Program-made: the position numbers and the translations under genes
Part shown: positions 16,898-25,429 of the stretch, one piece after another
Layout: the number at the start of each line of letters is the position of its first letter
How positions within the stretch are numbered: position 1 is the first letter of the stretch
The notes under the pieces: model-generated
Seen by the model: only the letters and a program-made list of their open reading frames with translations
Databases searched by the model: none
Told to the model about the DNA's origin: nothing
Source of the DNA: Actinomadura spongiicola
GTDB lineage: Bacteria; Actinomycetota; Actinomycetes; Streptosporangiales; Streptosporangiaceae
Direction of reading: 5' to 3'
Assembly: GCF_003432485.1 (NCBI RefSeq)
Contig: NZ_QVNQ01000002.1
Span: 186,001 to 250,000 of the forward strand
Length of the DNA stretch: 64,000 nt

Positions 16898-17938
16898 TCA
16901 ACGGCCCTTGAGGGCGCGGATCAGGCGGTTGGCGGACGCGCGGTCGGGTGGGCCGGTCACGACGATCTTGCCGTCGTTGATCGCCATGTCGACTCGGGGG
17001 AGTGTGATGAGCCGGTTCCGGACGACGAAGGCGAGGTCGCGGCCGACCGTGGCGCGGGTCAGGTCGGCGAACGCGGCGCGGTCGACCGTCCTGAGGGTGA
17101 CCGCGACGTCGTAGCCGCCCTGCCGCATCCGCGACTTCTGGACGCGCATGTCCGCGACCTTGTGGATCGCGATGCCCTGCGCCAACCGGTAGCACATCGG
17201 CCCCGCGCCGAACTGCCCGGTGATGCCCCGCGTCCCGGTCGGGCACTGCCCAGGCGTCGCCTGCGTGACGGGATAGATCTGGAGCGGCGCCGCCAGGGTC
17301 ACCGGTCGCGTTCGCATCGAGGAGGCGATCAGCGCGCCGGTCACCGCGACGGTCGCGATCAGCAGTCCCAGCGTCAACACCATGACCAGCAGGGCCGAAC
17401 GGTGCTGGTCGGCGGCCGTGGCGGGCGGCACGGCCGCGCCGTAGGGGCGGGGCCGCCGCTCCCGCAGCGCCGCCCGGTTCCGCTTCGCCTCCGCCGCCGC
17501 GCGCCGCCGCTCCGCCAACCGCTCGCGCCGCCGCGCCGCCTCCTCGGCGGCCGTGGAGGGAGGCGCCATGGGACGTGTGGTCGGCGCCGGGCCGGTGGGC
17601 TTGGTTCCCGTGGGTGGGGCCGTGGGGAGGACGGCCGTCGGTGTCACCGGTCGGCGGGCCGCGCCGGGAGGGGGGACGACGCCCGGTGGTCGCACCCGTT
17701 TGGGTGGTTGCACGGGTCCGGGTGGTTGCACGGGTCCGGGCGGCTGCATGGCGCCGGGGGGTTGCTTTGGGCCGGGGGGTTGCTTTGCGCCGGGCGGCTG
17801 TTTGGGGCCGGGCGGCTGAGTCGCCGCAGGTGGCTGGTAGGGCGGTTGGGCCGGGTCCACGGCCGGTAGGGAAGGGGGAGGCGACGCGGCGTCCTTTTTG
17901 CGCCGACGGCCCTTGTTGCGCCGCGGATTGGTCCTCAT
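16898..17938 (-). CDS. Pro-rich membrane protein with SecDF head-like domain
   Basis: 346 aa from ATG 17938, with GGGAGG just upstream. After a basic start comes a ~75-residue Pro-rich tract with QPPGP/QPPGA repeats, then a charged Arg/Ala helix (about residues 130-165), one transmembrane helix (about 185-210), and an extracytoplasmic C-terminal domain. That domain (YPVTQ...CPTG...MCYRLAQG...VQKSR ... GRDLAFVVRNRLITLPRV) resembles the P1 head of SecD. It is not a translocase because the other SecD helices are absent. The function of these orphan head proteins is unknown. Confidence 0.65.
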   Translation of the reverse strand: MRTNPRRNKGRRRKKDAASPPPSLPAVDPAQPPYQPPAATQPPGPKQPPGAKQPPGPKQPPGAMQPPGPVQPPGPVQPPKRVRPPGVVPPPGAARRPVTPTAVLPTAPPTGTKPTGPAPTTRPMAPPSTAAEEAARRRERLAERRRAAAEAKRNRAALRERRPRPYGAAVPPATAADQHRSALLVMVLTLGLLIATVAVTGALIASSMRTRPVTLAAPLQIYPVTQATPGQCPTGTRGITGQFGAGPMCYRLAQGIAIHKVADMRVQKSRMRQGGYDVAVTLRTVDRAAFADLTRATVGRDLAFVVRNRLITLPRVDMAINDGKIVVTGPPDRASANRLIRALKGR

Positions 17939-18058
17939 CGTCACCTCCCGGTCGCGTTGTCCCGACAGTCTTTCAGGACGCGGCGCCGTCCCGCACCGGC
18001 CCCCACACGAGAGGATTCGTGCCCTGTTCGGGGCGCCTCAATGCGGTCGCGACGAGAC

Positions 18059-18091
18059 CGGCCCGGCCCCGGACGAACCGGGACCGGGCCG
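18059..18091 (-). terminator. stem-loop after korB
   Basis: 14-base arms at 18059-18072 and 18078-18091 pair with one mismatch around a 5-nt loop (ACGAA), 15 bp beyond the korB stop on its 3' side. It is a strong GC hairpin without a U-run and probably terminates the korAB message. Confidence 0.65.
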
Positions 18092-18105
18092 CGACGAAGG
18101 TGGCG

Positions 18106-19224
18106 TCAGTCGATCCGCCAGGTGTCGCCGCTGCCGAGGAGGGCGGCGAGGTCGCCCGCGCCCTGCGTCGCGGCGGCCTCGTCGAGCTGCCCCTGCATCA
18201 GCTCGTCGTAGGACGGACGGTCCACGTCGCGGAAGATGCCGATCGGGGTGTGCGTGAACGCCGGCTGGTCGAGCCGCGACAGCGCGAACGCCATCGACGG
18301 GTCGGGGTTGTGGGCGTCGTGCACGGCGATCTCGGCCGGGTCGACGTCCGCGACCCGCACGACCTCGAACGAGCCGGACGCGGACCTGCGCAGCGCCTTG
18401 TCCCGCGCGGCGCCGAACACGATCGGCTCGCCGTGTTCCAGCCGGACGGTGACGTCGTCGCGGACCGACGCGTCCTTCAACGGCTCGAACGCGTTGTCGT
18501 TGAAGATGTTGCAGTTCTGGTAGATCTCGACGAGCGCCGTCCCGCGGTGCTGCGCGGCGGCCCGCAGCACCGACTGGAGGTGCTTGCGGTCGGAGTCGAT
18601 GGTCCGGGCGACGAACGTGCCCTCCGCGCCGATCGCCAGCGACAGCGGGTTGAACGGGGCGTCCAGCGAACCCATCGGCGTCGACTTGGTGATCTTGCCG
18701 AGTTCCGACGTGGGGGAGTACTGGCCCTTCGTCAGCCCGTAGATGCGGTTGTTGAACAGCAGGATCTTCAGGTTGACGTTGCGGCGCAGCGCGTGGATCA
18801 GGTGGTTGCCGCCGATGGACAGCGCGTCGCCGTCCCCCGTCACCACCCACACCGACAGGTCCGGACGGGACGTCGCGAGCCCCGTCGCGATCGCGGGCGC
18901 GCGGCCGTGGATCGAGTGGAACCCGTAGGTGTTCATGTAGTACGGGAACCGCGACGAGCAGCCGATGCCGGAGACGAACGTGATGTTCTCCCGGCGCAGC
19001 CCGAGCTCGGGCAGGAACGCCTGGACGGCCGCGAGGATCGCGTAGTCACCGCACCCGGGGCACCAGCGCACCTCCTGGTCGGTCTTGAAGTCCTTCAGGG
19101 TCTGCTTCACGTCGGTCTTCGGGACCAGCGAGAGCAGCGACCTCCCGTTCCCCTCGGCACCGCCGTTCACGGCGCCGTTCCCGTTCCCGTTCGTCGCGCC
19201 GTCTGTCGAGCCGTTGTCACTCAC
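18106..19224 (-). CDS. korB: 2-oxoacid:ferredoxin oxidoreductase, beta subunit
   Basis: 372 aa. The first ~30 residues are a low-complexity Asn/Gly tail. The catalytic part carries CPGCGD at 55-60 (iron-sulfur ligands), GIGCSSR near 87-92 and the thiamine-diphosphate motif GDGDALSIGGNH at 130-141 with NNRIYGLTKGQ. It pairs with KorA to oxidise 2-oxoglutarate or a related oxoacid to acyl-CoA and CO2 while reducing ferredoxin. Its ATG overlaps the end of korA by 8 bases, so translation is coupled. Its neighbourhood to a complex I operon lacking the NADH module suggests reduced ferredoxin may feed that complex. Confidence 0.9.
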   Translation of the reverse strand: MSDNGSTDGATNGNGNGAVNGGAEGNGRSLLSLVPKTDVKQTLKDFKTDQEVRWCPGCGDYAILAAVQAFLPELGLRRENITFVSGIGCSSRFPYYMNTYGFHSIHGRAPAIATGLATSRPDLSVWVVTGDGDALSIGGNHLIHALRRNVNLKILLFNNRIYGLTKGQYSPTSELGKITKSTPMGSLDAPFNPLSLAIGAEGTFVARTIDSDRKHLQSVLRAAAQHRGTALVEIYQNCNIFNDNAFEPLKDASVRDDVTVRLEHGEPIVFGAARDKALRRSASGSFEVVRVADVDPAEIAVHDAHNPDPSMAFALSRLDQPAFTHTPIGIFRDVDRPSYDELMQGQLDEAAATQGAGDLAALLGSGDTWRID

Positions 19225-21058
19225 TGTCGATCACTTCCTGGATGACGCCCTGGAGCTCTTCGGCCTTGAAGGGCAGTCCGCGGACCTGGTTGTAGCCGAT
19301 CACGTCGACGAGGAACCGGCCCCGCAGCAGCAGCGCGAGCTGGCCGAGGTTGATCTCCGGGACGACGACCTTGTCGTAGGCGCGCAGCACCTCGGCCAGG
19401 TTCGCGGGGAACGGGTTGAGGTGGCGCAGGTGGGCCTGCGCGACCGGCTGCCCGGTCGCGCGGACGCGGCGGACGGCCGCGGAGATCGCGCCGTACGTGC
19501 CGCCCCAGCCGAGCACGAGCACACGCGCCGCGCCGGACGGGTCGTCCACCGCGAGCGGGGCGATGTCGTTCGCGATCCCGTCCACCTTGGCCTGCCGGAT
19601 CCGGACCATGTGGTCGTGGTTGGCGGGATCGTAGGAGATGTTGCCGGAGCCGTCGGCCTTCTCCAGGCCGCCGATCCGGTGCTCCAGGCCCTCGGTGCCG
19701 GGGACGGCCCACGGCCGGGCGAGCGTGTCGGGGTCGCGCCGGAACGGCTGGAACTCCTCGTCGGACGGCGCCGCGAAACCCGGCTCGATCTTCGGGAGGG
19801 ACGCGACGTCCGGCAGCCGCCACGGCTCGGAGCCGTTGGCGAGGTAGCCGTCCGACAGCACGATGACGGGCGTGCGGTACTTCACCGCGATACGGGCCGC
19901 CTCCAACGCCGCGTCGAAGCAGTCGGACGGGGACTGCGGCGCGACGACCGGGACGGGTGCCTCGCCGTTGCGGCCGTACATGGCCTGCAACAGGTCGGCC
20001 TGCTCCGTCTTGGTCGGCATACCGGTGGAGGGCCCGGCCCGCTGCACGTCGATGACCAGCAGCGGAAGCTCGGTCGCGACGCCGAGGCCGATCGTCTCGC
20101 TCTTCAGCGCGATCCCCGGGCCGGACGTCGTGGTGACGCCGAGGGACCCGCCGAACGAGGCGCCGAGCGCGGCGCCCACGGCGGCGATCTCGTCCTCGGC
20201 CTGGAACGTTCGCACCCCGAACTTCTTGTGCTTGGAGATCTCGTGCAGGATGTCGGACGCCGGGGTGATCGGGTACGAGCCGAGGAAGATCGGCAGCCCG
20301 CTCTGCACACCGGCGGCGACCAGCCCGTACGCCAGCGCGAGGTTCCCGGTGATGTTGCGGTACAGGCCCGGTTCGTGCTCGGCGGGCTTGATCTCGTACT
20401 GCACCGAGAACGCCTCGGTCGTCTCGCCGTAGGACCAGCCCGCCTGGAACGCCGCGAGGTTCGCCTTCATGATCTCGGGCTTGGAGGCGAACTTCTTCTC
20501 CAGGAAGGAGACCGTCCCCTCGGTGGGACGGTGGTACAGCCAGGACAGCAGCCCGAGCGCGAACATGTTCTTGGCGCGTTCGGCGTCCTTCTTCGAGATG
20601 TCGAAGCCGGCGAGCGCGGTGACCGTCATCGAGGTGAGCGGCAGCGCGTGCACGCGGTACTCGGCGAGCGAGTCGTCCTCGACGGGGCTGGCCGCGTAGC
20701 CGACCTTCGCGAGGTTGCGCTTGGTGAACTCGTCGGTGTTGACGATGAGGTCCGCCCCGCGGGGGAGGTCCCCGAGGTTGGCCTTGAGGGCGGCGGGATT
20801 CATCGCGACCAGGACGTTGGGCGCGTCGCCCGGGGTGAGGATGTCGTGGTCGGCGAAGTGCAGTTGGAAGCTGGACACGCCGGGGAGGGTCCCGGCGGGG
20901 GCGCGGATTTCGGCCGGGAAGTTCGGCAACGTCGACAGGTCGTTTCCGAACGCCGCGGTCTCCTGGGTGAAGCGGTCGCCGGTCAGCTGCATGCCGTCGC
21001 CGGAGTCACCGGCGAAACGGATGATGACGCGGTCGAGCTGCTGGACCTGTTTGGTCAC
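19217..21058 (-). CDS. korA: 2-oxoacid:ferredoxin oxidoreductase, fused gamma-alpha subunit
   Basis: 613 aa from GTG 21058. The gamma domain comes first (about residues 1-190, GDSGDGMQLTGDRF), followed by the alpha domain with YPITPASDI, EDEIAAVGAALGASFGG, TTTSGPGIALKSE and GMPTKTEQADLLQAMYGRNGE. This gamma-alpha fusion is the standard actinobacterial KorA form. There is no ferredoxin domain, so a separate ferredoxin carries the electrons. It is the first gene of the korAB pair; an iron-box-like sequence lies 65 bp upstream. Confidence 0.9.
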   Translation of the reverse strand: MTKQVQQLDRVIIRFAGDSGDGMQLTGDRFTQETAAFGNDLSTLPNFPAEIRAPAGTLPGVSSFQLHFADHDILTPGDAPNVLVAMNPAALKANLGDLPRGADLIVNTDEFTKRNLAKVGYAASPVEDDSLAEYRVHALPLTSMTVTALAGFDISKKDAERAKNMFALGLLSWLYHRPTEGTVSFLEKKFASKPEIMKANLAAFQAGWSYGETTEAFSVQYEIKPAEHEPGLYRNITGNLALAYGLVAAGVQSGLPIFLGSYPITPASDILHEISKHKKFGVRTFQAEDEIAAVGAALGASFGGSLGVTTTSGPGIALKSETIGLGVATELPLLVIDVQRAGPSTGMPTKTEQADLLQAMYGRNGEAPVPVVAPQSPSDCFDAALEAARIAVKYRTPVIVLSDGYLANGSEPWRLPDVASLPKIEPGFAAPSDEEFQPFRRDPDTLARPWAVPGTEGLEHRIGGLEKADGSGNISYDPANHDHMVRIRQAKVDGIANDIAPLAVDDPSGAARVLVLGWGGTYGAISAAVRRVRATGQPVAQAHLRHLNPFPANLAEVLRAYDKVVVPEINLGQLALLLRGRFLVDVIGYNQVRGLPFKAEELQGVIQEVIDSE

Positions 21059-21586
21059 AGAGGAAGACCTCCTCGACGCGCAGCACCCGTCCTGGGGGAG
21101 GCACCCAGGATCGTGATGCTACTTAGGCTTACCTTCATGGTATGTCCGGGATCGGATGGTGTTATCGGGAACGGACTGCTCACCGAGACGACGGCAGGGT
21201 GGGGCCCGCGTCGTCCGTCGCTCGGTGGCCGCCGGTCATGGGAGGCATGGACCGCGGCCGCCGTTCCGCCCGTCATGTGACGTCCCGCTTCCAGGGAGGT
21301 CGTGACCCCGTAAAAGCAAGACGTATCACTTCGGTGCGGGGTTCACGCGGGTCTCGTGGATTCGGGCAGGTCCTACCCGGTGGTACGACCTGAACGGGTC
21401 CTCAGTTCACTCGGAACACAGGGAGCTGCGCTGTCGGCACAGGTCGACGTGCAGCCGTCTGACCAGCCGACGCGCAGGGATGGTCGAGGAGCCGTGGCTC
21501 CCCGGGGGCGTGAGGTTCACATCTTGAGTGTAGTCAGCCCGATTTTCCGTGGACGGCACCGCCCCGCACGTCCGAGCCGGTCCGTT
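21059..21586. other. intergenic region between korA and a Pro/Gly-rich gene
   Basis: 528 bp upstream of korA and beyond the stop of the gene at 21587. Apart from the iron-box-like site at 21123 I see no gene: the short frames lack ribosome sites and conserved-looking sequence. No strong terminator or tRNA was found. Confidence 0.45.
21123..21135. promoter_or_regulatory. iron-box-like half site upstream of korAB
   Basis: TTAGGCTTACCTT matches 13 consecutive positions of the right part of the IdeR/DmdR box consensus (TTAGSCTWACCTW); the five bases to its left do not match. On the minus strand it lies at promoter distance from the korA start, next to a TAGCAT that could serve as -10. It suggests iron-responsive control of an iron-sulfur enzyme, but only as a partial site. 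Confidence 0.4.
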
Positions 21587-23305
21587 CTACGGACTGGGCG
21601 GGGGCGCGGACCGCGCGGCGTCCGGTCGCGACGCCCCGGTGGGCCCCGGCGTCCGCGACTTCGCCCTGAGGACGGCACGGCGCTCACGGTCGACGAGGGA
21701 GAGCAGCTTCGGGACGTCCTTCACACCCACCGCCTCCCCGATGACGTGCGCCGTCGCCTCGTACGGGTAGGAGCCGGGGTTGTCGAGGGCCCTGCGCACC
21801 CAGCGGCGCCACAGCCCGCTCGTGACCGTGCAGCGCAGCGTCAGGGACTGGCCGGCCGTGACCGGTTCCGACGTCCGGCACGCCCCGAGCGGCCTGCCCT
21901 GGGACGTGATGGAGGCCCGCAGCGCCGCCCGCGCGCCGGACGGCACCTTGCCGGAAGGCGATGACAGTGTGGCCGGGACGCTCACGGTACAGCCGTTGGT
22001 GTTGCGGTCGCAGTTGTGGAACGTCAACCTCCCGGGTTGGAACCGCAGCCCCGGGTCGGCGGCGCCGCCGAGTCCGGCGACGCGCGGGCGCAGCTCGGCG
22101 AACAACGTCCCCGGCGCGACCACCGGCGCCGCCGCGAACCTCGGCGCGTGCCGCCCGGCGGGCCGCACGGACAGCAGCCGGTGCGGCGCGGCCTTCGACA
22201 GCAGGTAACCGGCGCCCGCCGTCTCGACCCGGTACGCCGGGACGCCGTTCACGTCCTCCGTGGGCGCCTTCGCCGACGCCCTGGTGAGCGCCTCGGTGAT
22301 GGCCTTCGGGCCGAGAACGCCCGGGATGTCGAAGCCGGGTAGGGACGCTGGCGCCTTGGACCACCGTCCGGCGTAGTAGTCCGGGTGGCGCGTCTCTCCG
22401 ATGTAGTCGCGCCAGAACACCGGGCCCGCCTTGAGGTAGGTGACGCCGTCGACCGCGACGACGTCCGCCCTCAGCACACCCGCCGTGAGCGTGCCCGTCG
22501 CCGAGCCCGCCGGGGTGACGCGCAGATGCGCCTGGACGGGCCTGCCGCCCACGGTCATGGTCCCGTCGTAGCGCATGCCCGTCCCGGACCTGAGCCACCG
22601 GCCCGCCGCGGCGGACCACGCGGGCGGCGCCGCGGCCCGCGTCGGCGACACCGGCCTGTCGGCCGGCTCCTCGTCGCCGGACAGCGCCACGGCCACCACC
22701 GCGCCCACGATCACCGTGACGGCCGCCGCTCCCGCCACGATCGCCAGCCGCCCCTTCCGCGTACCGGCCCACACGCCCAGACCCGACCCGACTCCCGCAC
22801 CAGGCACCCGCCCGGTGCTCGGCACCGTGTTCGGCCCTGTCCCCGCTCGCGGCCCGAGAACCGGGTTCGGTCCTGTCGTTGATCCCGTTCCTGGAGCCGC
22901 TCCTGGTCCCGGCGCTCCTAGTCCTGGTCCCGGCCCTGGTGCTGGCCTTGGTCCCGGGCCCGGTCCGATAACTGGGTTCGGGCCCGTTGTTCGTCCTGTC
23001 CCTGGAGCCGCGCCCATGCCCGGCACTGCCCCTGGTCTTGGTGCTGCGTTTGGTCCCGGGCCCGGTCCGATAACTGGGTTCGGGCCCGTTGTTCGTCCCG
23101 TCTCTGAAGCCGCCCCCATGCCCGACGCTGCTCCCGCTCCTGTCCCCGGTGCTGTGGTTGGTCCCAGCTCTGGGCCCGGGCCTGGCATCGGGTTCCCGGC
23201 TCCCGTGCCCGGGGGTGGGGGCTGGAGGTAGGGCGGGAACGGGGGGCCGGCCTCGGGCGGCGGTGGGGAGTGGGCCGGTGACGGCCCGTCCTGTTCAGCG
23301 CTCAC
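21587..23305 (-). CDS. Gly/Pro-repeat membrane protein, paralogue of the gene at 23537
   Basis: 572 aa. The first ~185 residues are cytoplasmic and very rich in Gly and Pro, with a repeated TGRTTGPNPVIGPGPGP unit. A transmembrane helix lies at about 192-212, followed by an extracytoplasmic domain of ~330 residues with paired cysteines (NCDRNTNGC, ACRTSE...LRC). The same cysteine layout and WRRW/WRSW motif occur in the neighbouring protein at 23537-24820, so the two are paralogues. The central region resembles LppX/LprG-like folds (YLKAGPVFWRDYI), but this is only a resemblance. GTG 23305 is the start; no clear ribosome site. Function unknown. Confidence 0.65.
   Translation of the reverse strand: MSAEQDGPSPAHSPPPPEAGPPFPPYLQPPPPGTGAGNPMPGPGPELGPTTAPGTGAGAASGMGAASETGRTTGPNPVIGPGPGPNAAPRPGAVPGMGAAPGTGRTTGPNPVIGPGPGPRPAPGPGPGLGAPGPGAAPGTGSTTGPNPVLGPRAGTGPNTVPSTGRVPGAGVGSGLGVWAGTRKGRLAIVAGAAAVTVIVGAVVAVALSGDEEPADRPVSPTRAAAPPAWSAAAGRWLRSGTGMRYDGTMTVGGRPVQAHLRVTPAGSATGTLTAGVLRADVVAVDGVTYLKAGPVFWRDYIGETRHPDYYAGRWSKAPASLPGFDIPGVLGPKAITEALTRASAKAPTEDVNGVPAYRVETAGAGYLLSKAAPHRLLSVRPAGRHAPRFAAAPVVAPGTLFAELRPRVAGLGGAADPGLRFQPGRLTFHNCDRNTNGCTVSVPATLSSPSGKVPSGARAALRASITSQGRPLGACRTSEPVTAGQSLTLRCTVTSGLWRRWVRRALDNPGSYPYEATAHVIGEAVGVKDVPKLLSLVDRERRAVLRAKSRTPGPTGASRPDAARSAPPPSP
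22851..23160. repeat. tandem repeat of about 102 bp inside the Gly/Pro-rich gene
   Basis: Near-identical blocks begin around 22963 and 23063 with a period of about 102 bp (34 codons), and a more diverged copy lies around 22851. Each encodes TTGPNPVIGPGPGP-like sequence. Such in-frame repeats expand and contract by slippage, so the N-terminal length is likely variable between strains. Confidence 0.7.
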
Positions 23306-23467
23306 TGGGGATCACTCTGCTCACTTCCGGGGTCCGCGCATCGGACCCGACCGTCAGGCACCAGGCAGGGGATGTCGACGGCGTCCTCCCCGGGGGTAGG
23401 CCGGCGGATGCTCTGCGGCATAAGGGGAAGCCGTCGGCCGTGGAGGGCGCTCCTTGAGCATAAGGGT

Positions 23468-23511
23468 GCCCGGCGGTGCCACCCCCACGTCGGGGGGCGG
23501 CGCCGCCGGGC
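23468..23511 (-). terminator. stem-loop downstream of the gene at 23537
   Basis: 13-base arms at 23468-23480 and 23499-23511 pair with one wobble, and the loop itself contains a nested CCCCC/GGGGG stem. It lies 25 bp after the stop of the leftward gene and separates it from the paralogue, suggesting separate transcripts. Confidence 0.6.
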
Positions 23512-23536
23512 CTGTGGTGTCCGATCCGCTGTCGGG

Positions 23537-24820
23537 TTACTCGCTGTCGAGCCCGTTCTGCATCGCCGACACCTCTTCGGGCGTGGCGCCGATCACCTTG
23601 TAGGAGGCGTGCTTGTAGAACGTTCCGCCCGTGCCCTTGGCCCAGCTCCGCCAGGCGGCGCTGGTGACCCGGCAGCTCGCCCACTGCGGGAGGGAGCTGC
23701 TGATCGTGATCCGGGTCGTGCAGTCGCCCAGGTCACGGCCGGTCAGCGTGCCGGCGGTGATCCGGAACCGGACGTCGATCGTGACGGGCGTGTCCACGTC
23801 GTACGGCGGACGGATCTTCGCCTCGACCGTGCAGCCGGCGTCGCCGTTGCAGCCGCCGCGCTTCCACTCGGCGACCCTCGGCTGCGCCGAGCCGTTGAAG
23901 GAGTCCTTCAGCTCGCCGATGCTCGTCCGCATCTGCGAGACGATGGACGAGGCGTCGCCCGCGCTCTTCGGGGTCACGTCCACCCGCACGCGCGGGGTGG
24001 TGGCCTCGTAGCGCAGCAGCTCCGCGTCGTCCTCGTCGCTGATGTAGATGGTGGACGAGAACGTGCTGAACTTCAGCGCCTTCTCGCCCTGCCAGGTCGT
24101 CTTCAGCGGCTTGATCCGCGACGTCCGCGCGGAGCGGATCGCGCTCGCCAGCGCCGTGGGGGACAGCTGCTGCTTGAAATCGATGTTGAGTTCGTCGGCG
24201 TCCAGGCGACCCCACTGCTCACCCGAGGTGAGGTAGAACGCCTCGTCGCTGCCGGAGATCTCCCGCTTCCAGTAGGTCTGGTCGGCCTTCACGAACAGCT
24301 TGCCGTCCGTGGACAGGATGGTGACGCGGTCGCCGTTCCAGGTGACGGGTCCGGTCGCGCGGCCGCCGCGGGTGACGTTCAGCTCACCGGTCAGCGTTCC
24401 GGTGCCGCCGAGGGTGCCCTTGAGCCCGACGGCGCGGGCCGCGGACATGCTGGTCGCCGCGGCGGTCAGCTTCTCCTCCGGCGTCTTGCCGCCGTTCGCG
24501 GCGATGACGAACACCACGACGCCGATGATGACCAGGATCACCAGGCCACCGCCGAGCAGCGCCGCGATCAGCGCGCCGCCGCCACCGCGCCGCGGCGGCG
24601 GCATTCCCGGGCCCATCGGGGCGCCGGGCGGCGGCGGAAAGAACGGCGGGGGTGTTCCGGGCCCGCCGAAACCTCCGGGCGGAGGCGGTCCGCCCGGGCC
24701 TCCCACGCCCCCCGGATCACCGGGGACGCCCGGTCCGCCCGGACCTGCGGGCGGGGGTGGAGGCGGCCAGGAGGCACCGCCCGGGTTCTCCCACCCCGGT
24801 GGCGGTGGAGGGTTGCTCAT
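23537..24820 (-). CDS. Pro/Gly-rich N-terminus membrane protein with extracytoplasmic domain
   Basis: 427 aa from ATG 24820, with GGAAGGA nine bases upstream; the longer frame to 24853 lacks such a site. The order is a Pro/Gly-rich cytoplasmic tail (~95 residues), a transmembrane helix (GGALIAALLGGGLVILVIIGVVVFVIA) and a ~300-residue outer domain. That domain contains TYWKREISG and SEQWGRLDADELNIDF-like segments and, near the end, two Cys pairs with the AWRSWAKG motif shared with the gene at 21587. It is transcribed away from nuoA. The surface location is supported by topology; the role is unknown. Confidence 0.68.
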   Translation of the reverse strand: MSNPPPPPGWENPGGASWPPPPPPAGPGGPGVPGDPGGVGGPGGPPPPGGFGGPGTPPPFFPPPPGAPMGPGMPPPRRGGGGALIAALLGGGLVILVIIGVVVFVIAANGGKTPEEKLTAAATSMSAARAVGLKGTLGGTGTLTGELNVTRGGRATGPVTWNGDRVTILSTDGKLFVKADQTYWKREISGSDEAFYLTSGEQWGRLDADELNIDFKQQLSPTALASAIRSARTSRIKPLKTTWQGEKALKFSTFSSTIYISDEDDAELLRYEATTPRVRVDVTPKSAGDASSIVSQMRTSIGELKDSFNGSAQPRVAEWKRGGCNGDAGCTVEAKIRPPYDVDTPVTIDVRFRITAGTLTGRDLGDCTTRITISSSLPQWASCRVTSAAWRSWAKGTGGTFYKHASYKVIGATPEEVSAMQNGLDSE

Positions 24821-24976
24821 CTGGTCACGTCCTTCCAGGTCAACTGACCCCAATGCCTAACCTAGTGTGCAGTAAAACCGTGACATCGCGCGCCTCCGAT
24901 GTGGAGGTACATGGTCACACTCCCCCGGACGCCGTTGAGCGGGGATACTTGGTCTGACGCAGGCGAGGAGGTTTCG

Positions 24977-25348
24977 GTGCATAACTATTTCGACACGTAT
25001 GTCGTTGTTGTCGTACTCCTCCTCGTCGGCGCGGGAATCGTCGGCGGCGGCCTCACCGCGAACCGGATGCTGCGTCCGCACCGTCCCACCGCCGAGAAGC
25101 TCACGACCTACGAGTGCGGCGTCGACCCCGTCGGGGAGAACTGGGCGCACTCGTACGTCCGGTACTACGTCTTCGCCTACCTGTACGTCGTGTTCGCCGT
25201 GGACGCGGTCTTCCTCTTCCCCTGGGCGACGGTGTTCTCCGCGCCCGGCTACGGGGCCACGACGCTCGGCGAGATGTTCGTCTTCCTCGCGTTCCTCGCC
25301 GCGGGCCTGGCCTACGCGGGCAAGAAGGGCGTGCTGTCCTGGGTCTGA
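24977..25348 (+). CDS. nuoA: complex I subunit A (NADH-quinone oxidoreductase, partial-operon copy)
   Basis: 123 aa from GTG 24977, preceded by GAGGAGG at 24965-24971. Three transmembrane helices are present. The loop KLTTYECGVDPVGENWAHSYVRYYVFAYLYVVFAVDAVFLFPWA carries the conserved YECG and the acidic residue within helix 2 typical of NuoA. It opens the nuo operon and is a small membrane-arm subunit at the junction with the quinone module. The longer reading frame starting at 24899 is rejected because it lies ahead of the ribosome site. Confidence 0.9.
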   Translation: MHNYFDTYVVVVVLLLVGAGIVGGGLTANRMLRPHRPTAEKLTTYECGVDPVGENWAHSYVRYYVFAYLYVVFAVDAVFLFPWATVFSAPGYGATTLGEMFVFLAFLAAGLAYAGKKGVLSWV

Positions 25349-25429
25349 CCCGGTCCGGCGATCCGAGCCGGTTCGGATTGATCCGGCCGGGCCTCTGCCC
25401 AGACCGCGCGGGACTGTAACAATGCTCTC

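Noticed and set aside
24821..24976. Riboswitch or leader RNA upstream of nuoA
   Set aside because: Short leader without conserved RNA motif or terminator; only the ribosome site is convincing.
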